Assembly: GCF_004006635.1 (NCBI RefSeq)
Contig: NZ_CP034842.1
Location: 1,736,001 to 1,800,000 of the forward strand
Direction: 5' to 3'
Length of the DNA: 64,000 bases
Source of the DNA: Fusobacterium necrophorum subsp. necrophorum
GTDB lineage: Bacteria; Fusobacteriota; Fusobacteriia; Fusobacteriales; Fusobacteriaceae
Program-made: the position numbers and the translations under genes
The notes under the pieces: generated by a model
The model's input: the letters and a program-made list of their open reading frames with translations, nothing else
The model's database searches: none
Told to the model about the DNA's origin: nothing
Part shown: in pieces, positions 61,238 through 64,000 of the stretch
How positions within the stretch are numbered: the first letter of the stretch is position 1
Layout: each line of letters opens with the position of its first letter

Positions 61238-63154
61238 ATGAAATTTAAAATAAGAAATATTGCAACTTATATAGAAATATCAAGAAAAATTGCTAATATG
61301 AACATTTTAATTTTTATATTCTTATTAGTAATGTTAGTATTAAATTATATTTCTATTACTATAATGAAGTATTATGACTTTTCAATAAGTAAAATAGGGA
61401 AACCTTTGTATAATTTATATTATAGTCCTTTATTAATTTTAAAAGTTAAAAATGACCCTTTATTATTAGACCTTGTTAGAAGAAAATTTTCAATAGTGTA
61501 TATTATTTTCCTCGTATTTTTTATCTCCTTTTTATTCATTGTTTCTTCTAATAAAAAAGGATTATTGGGAACAGGAAGATTTGCAACAATTCAGGAAGTT
61601 TATGAAAAGGGATTTATAAGTATTGGAAATGATTTGAAGGACGGGCTTATATTAGGAAGAATTCCATTTGAATTCTCAATAAGGACTTTAATTTTTCTTA
61701 TCAATTTTCCACTATTTACAGGAACTTTTGTCTATATATTTACACCTAATTTTAAAATAATTTCATTATATTCTATTTTATCTTTTTTAATTGCTTTATT
61801 TTTTATCATAATTGCTGAAAGAAAACTTACTATTATAGATGATACTAATGCTCATACAGGCTTGATTGCTCAAACAAGAGGAGGAAAAGGGGCTGGTGTA
61901 ATTATTCCAACAGCTTTGAACTGGATTCAAAGTTTGCTTGGGCTTGATCCTAAAAAAGAAATTTATAATGAAACTCATAACTATAGAGAAAAAGTCTTAA
62001 ATAACAGAATTTTATTGTTTGATCCTTATAATGAAGATTATTCTGACCCGAATAAAGTTAGGTATAATCCTCTAATAGAAGTTAGAATTGGAACAAAAAA
62101 TGAAATAGATGATGTTACTGTAATTGCAGAAATGCTGACAGCTCCTGAACTAGTAGAAAAAAAAGATCACTGGACAGAGAGTGCAAAAAATTTAGTTGTT
62201 GGAGCAATATTACATTTATTGTATAAAGCGAAACAAGAAGACAGAGTAGCTACTTTAGGGGAAGTTTTTGATTTTTTGACTATGCCTGATGTATTAATGG
62301 AAATTGCTAAAACCATAGATTTTTATCACGAATCTCCTAATTTTTTCAAAAAAATCTATGATGAAACCCAATTAATAGGAGTTCCTGAAGGAGTACACCC
62401 ACTTGTTTATCGTTGGGCAAACGAAATGGCAAATAAACGAGAAGAAGAATTTTCAGATATTATGAGTACTGTATTAGAAAAAATAGGGATATTTAATAGT
62501 CCTTTACTTAGGGAAGCAACAAAGTATTCTGATTTTAAGATGAAAGATTTAGCAAATGGAGATAGACCATACTCTTTATATTTAGTTATTCCTGAAGAAA
62601 ATATTGCAACAGGAGGACTTATAATAAAGTTAATGACTACTTTATTTTTTACTAAGTTGACACCAAAAGATTTTGTAAATGAAAATAATAAATATAAAAC
62701 AATGGCTATTCTTGATGAATTACCTCTTTTTAAATATATTCCAGCAGTTGAACGAGGTGCTGGAATTATTGCTGGAGCAAAAGTGAAATTGTTAGTCGTT
62801 GGCCAAAGTTTAAGCCAATTTTATAAAATATATGGAAAAGAAAATGCCTTGTTAGATAATTTGGGAAATAGTGTGTTTTATTCTTCAGCAAAAACAGATT
62901 ATGATACAGCTTCAAAAGTATCTAAATTATTAGGGAATAAAACAATAGAATATAGCAATTCTTCGGGATCAAGTATTTTTAGTAGTAGATGGAATAAAAC
63001 TACATCTAAAAGAGAATTAATGACACCTGATGAAGTTATTAATATGAACGAAACAAGAAATTTAATAATGTTAAGAGGAAATTTAAGAACCATCTATGGT
63101 AAAAAAATAATGTACTTTAAAGAAAAATATTTTATGAAAAAAACAAAAATGTAA
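61238..63154 (+). CDS. VirD4/TraG-type coupling ATPase
   Basis: A 638-residue coupling protein that recruits DNA or effectors to the channel. Several N-terminal helices (to about residue 190) precede the ATPase: Walker A GLIAQTRGGKGAGVIIPTAL, Walker B MAILDELPLF and the DHWTESAKNLVVGAILHL block with NSVFYSSAKTDYDTASKVSKLLG. ATG 61238 has GAGGAG upstream, chosen over 61223 inside virB10. Presence of VirD4 favours conjugation or DNA/effector transfer rather than a pilus alone. Confidence 0.92.
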   Translation: MKFKIRNIATYIEISRKIANMNILIFIFLLVMLVLNYISITIMKYYDFSISKIGKPLYNLYYSPLLILKVKNDPLLLDLVRRKFSIVYIIFLVFFISFLFIVSSNKKGLLGTGRFATIQEVYEKGFISIGNDLKDGLILGRIPFEFSIRTLIFLINFPLFTGTFVYIFTPNFKIISLYSILSFLIALFFIIIAERKLTIIDDTNAHTGLIAQTRGGKGAGVIIPTALNWIQSLLGLDPKKEIYNETHNYREKVLNNRILLFDPYNEDYSDPNKVRYNPLIEVRIGTKNEIDDVTVIAEMLTAPELVEKKDHWTESAKNLVVGAILHLLYKAKQEDRVATLGEVFDFLTMPDVLMEIAKTIDFYHESPNFFKKIYDETQLIGVPEGVHPLVYRWANEMANKREEEFSDIMSTVLEKIGIFNSPLLREATKYSDFKMKDLANGDRPYSLYLVIPEENIATGGLIIKLMTTLFFTKLTPKDFVNENNKYKTMAILDELPLFKYIPAVERGAGIIAGAKVKLLVVGQSLSQFYKIYGKENALLDNLGNSVFYSSAKTDYDTASKVSKLLGNKTIEYSNSSGSSIFSSRWNKTTSKRELMTPDEVINMNETRNLIMLRGNLRTIYGKKIMYFKEKYFMKKTKM

Positions 63155-63171
63155 TTAGAGAGGAGAAACAA

Positions 63172-64000
63172 ATGAGTAAAAAATTAATATTTCTTTTGCC
63201 TTTAATAAGTATTAATTTATGTGCTGAAGGATATTCTACAAATATGCCAGTTGAAGCAGACCCGGAAGAAATTTTTGAAGACTTACAAATAAAGGCAGTT
63301 GCTGGAATTTCTGAATATGAATTAAAAGAAAAAAATCAAATTACAGAAAATGCTGTTGAATTTTTTCAAAATGATAGAATATATTATATTTCAGCAGAAT
63401 ATAATCAATTACAGAAGAAAACAGAAAAAAAAGATTCTAAAAATAAAGAATTTAATTTTAGAGAAAAAAACAGAAATTTTCTAAATGCTCAACTTTTTTA
63501 TCAACCAAGTGATGAAAATTACTTAATAGGATATGAATATAAAGGAATTGAAAAATTAAAAAATTTACACTCATTGATAATAGGTTATACAACTAAAGAT
63601 AATCATTTCTTCATTAATCCTTACATAGAAGAAAATAAAACTGGAGTTAAAACTTATAAAAATAATGGAGAAAAAAAGAAAAAGAATATAGGAGGAGTAA
63701 ATTTACAAACCTATTTAAAAATGCCTGTTTCTTTTACAGATAGATTATATGGAACAGTAGATTTCAATTTTAAAGGAAGTGAAAAGAAAGAACTAGGTAT
63801 AGGACTTTATATGCCTTATAAAATGCAAATAACGGATTCAGCAAGTTTAGAATTAAATTTAAAAGTTAAATATTATAAAGAGGTAAATAATGAAAAAAAT
63901 TCCAAAGAAGATGAAAGTCAACGATTTGTTGCAAAAGTTGAACCTATTTATAATTTTACTGAAAATGTTTTTATAAGAAGTGAAGTAGGATATGTTGCAG
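63172..64000 (+). CDS. Secreted envelope protein linked to the T4SS, partial at window end
   Basis: The first 276 codons of an ORF that continues past the window. A signal peptide (LIFLLPLISINLCA) is followed by alternating hydrophilic and aromatic strands (NAQLFYQPSDENYLIGYEYK, SLIIGYTTKDNHFFINPYIE, LYGTVDFNFKGS), a pattern of outer-membrane beta barrels. I do not recognise a family. It follows virD4 by 17 bases with GAGGAGA before the ATG, so it belongs to the cluster and may be an outer-membrane component or surface protein specific to this system. Confidence 0.7.
   Translation, partial: MSKKLIFLLPLISINLCAEGYSTNMPVEADPEEIFEDLQIKAVAGISEYELKEKNQITENAVEFFQNDRIYYISAEYNQLQKKTEKKDSKNKEFNFREKNRNFLNAQLFYQPSDENYLIGYEYKGIEKLKNLHSLIIGYTTKDNHFFINPYIEENKTGVKTYKNNGEKKKKNIGGVNLQTYLKMPVSFTDRLYGTVDFNFKGSEKKELGIGLYMPYKMQITDSASLELNLKVKYYKEVNNEKNSKEDESQRFVAKVEPIYNFTENVFIRSEVGYVA

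Overview
The window is very AT-rich. Together with the families present (a complete purine operon, DegV-free low-GC gene style, TonB-dependent receptor, NSS and NhaC transporters, peptide/nickel ABC systems, a stand-alone EIIA-Glc), it suggests a Fusobacterium chromosome, probably close to F. necrophorum. A TonB receptor beside low-GC Firmicute-like genes argues for a Gram-negative, fermentative, AT-rich anaerobe. The genus is an inference from gene content, not from a marker gene. No tRNA, rRNA or CRISPR array was seen.

Layout. 0.3-5.1 kb: an iron/heme-type ABC importer (ATPase, permease, binding protein) divergent from a TonB-dependent receptor with a strong promoter and a Fur-like site. 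5.3-7.1 kb: lepA. 7.5-14.4 kb: a second metallophore import operon read leftwards (binding lipoprotein, permease, ATPase, two fused TMD-NBD ABC proteins). Its head is rearranged: a strong promoter, a fragment of a YcaO-domain gene, then a 122-bp tandem duplication of the start of the lipoprotein gene. 14.6-19.9 kb: a small desulforedoxin-like protein, a deoxyinosine glycosylase/GNAT pair, an AlbA_2-type regulator with NVGL repeats, a LysE exporter, murI and a metallo-beta-lactamase-fold hydrolase. 20.0-31.0 kb: the purine operon purL-E-C-F-M-N-H-D, read leftwards behind a guanine-type riboswitch, a 38-codon leader ORF and a terminator. 31.1-32.2 kb: an HU gene and an IS91-type transposase remnant.

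32.3-43.7 kb is mostly housekeeping and transport: M42 peptidase with a family 5 binding lipoprotein, two Cof HAD phosphatases, a rhodanese protein, an NSS transporter, a YheO-type regulator, EIIA-Glc, a SpoU methyltransferase, dnaN and a PotD-like protein. 43.9-45.4 kb: a RelA/SpoT-domain protein translationally coupled to a Panacea-domain protein, read as a toxSAS toxin-antitoxin pair. 45.7-51.5 kb: mtnK, mtnA and an NhaC-type transporter, divergent from a MocR-type regulator and a class II aldolase. Together these give a DHAP-shunt-like salvage route for 5-methylthioribose or 5-deoxyribose. 51.6-56.5 kb: a nickel/peptide ABC importer. 57.0-64.0 kb: a rightward type IV secretion/conjugation cluster (VirB1, B2, B8, B9, B10, VirD4, then an envelope protein cut by the window end), behind a promoter with a perfect palindrome. 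This is the clearest horizontally acquired segment.

The observations most worth follow-up are: the layered leader of the purine operon; PurF lacking its N-terminal catalytic Cys; the coupled toxSAS:Panacea pair; the DHAP-shunt locus whose MocR regulator has lost the PLP lysine; the duplicated, coupled lipoprotein leader beside a YcaO remnant; and the reduced, unusually ordered T4SS cluster.
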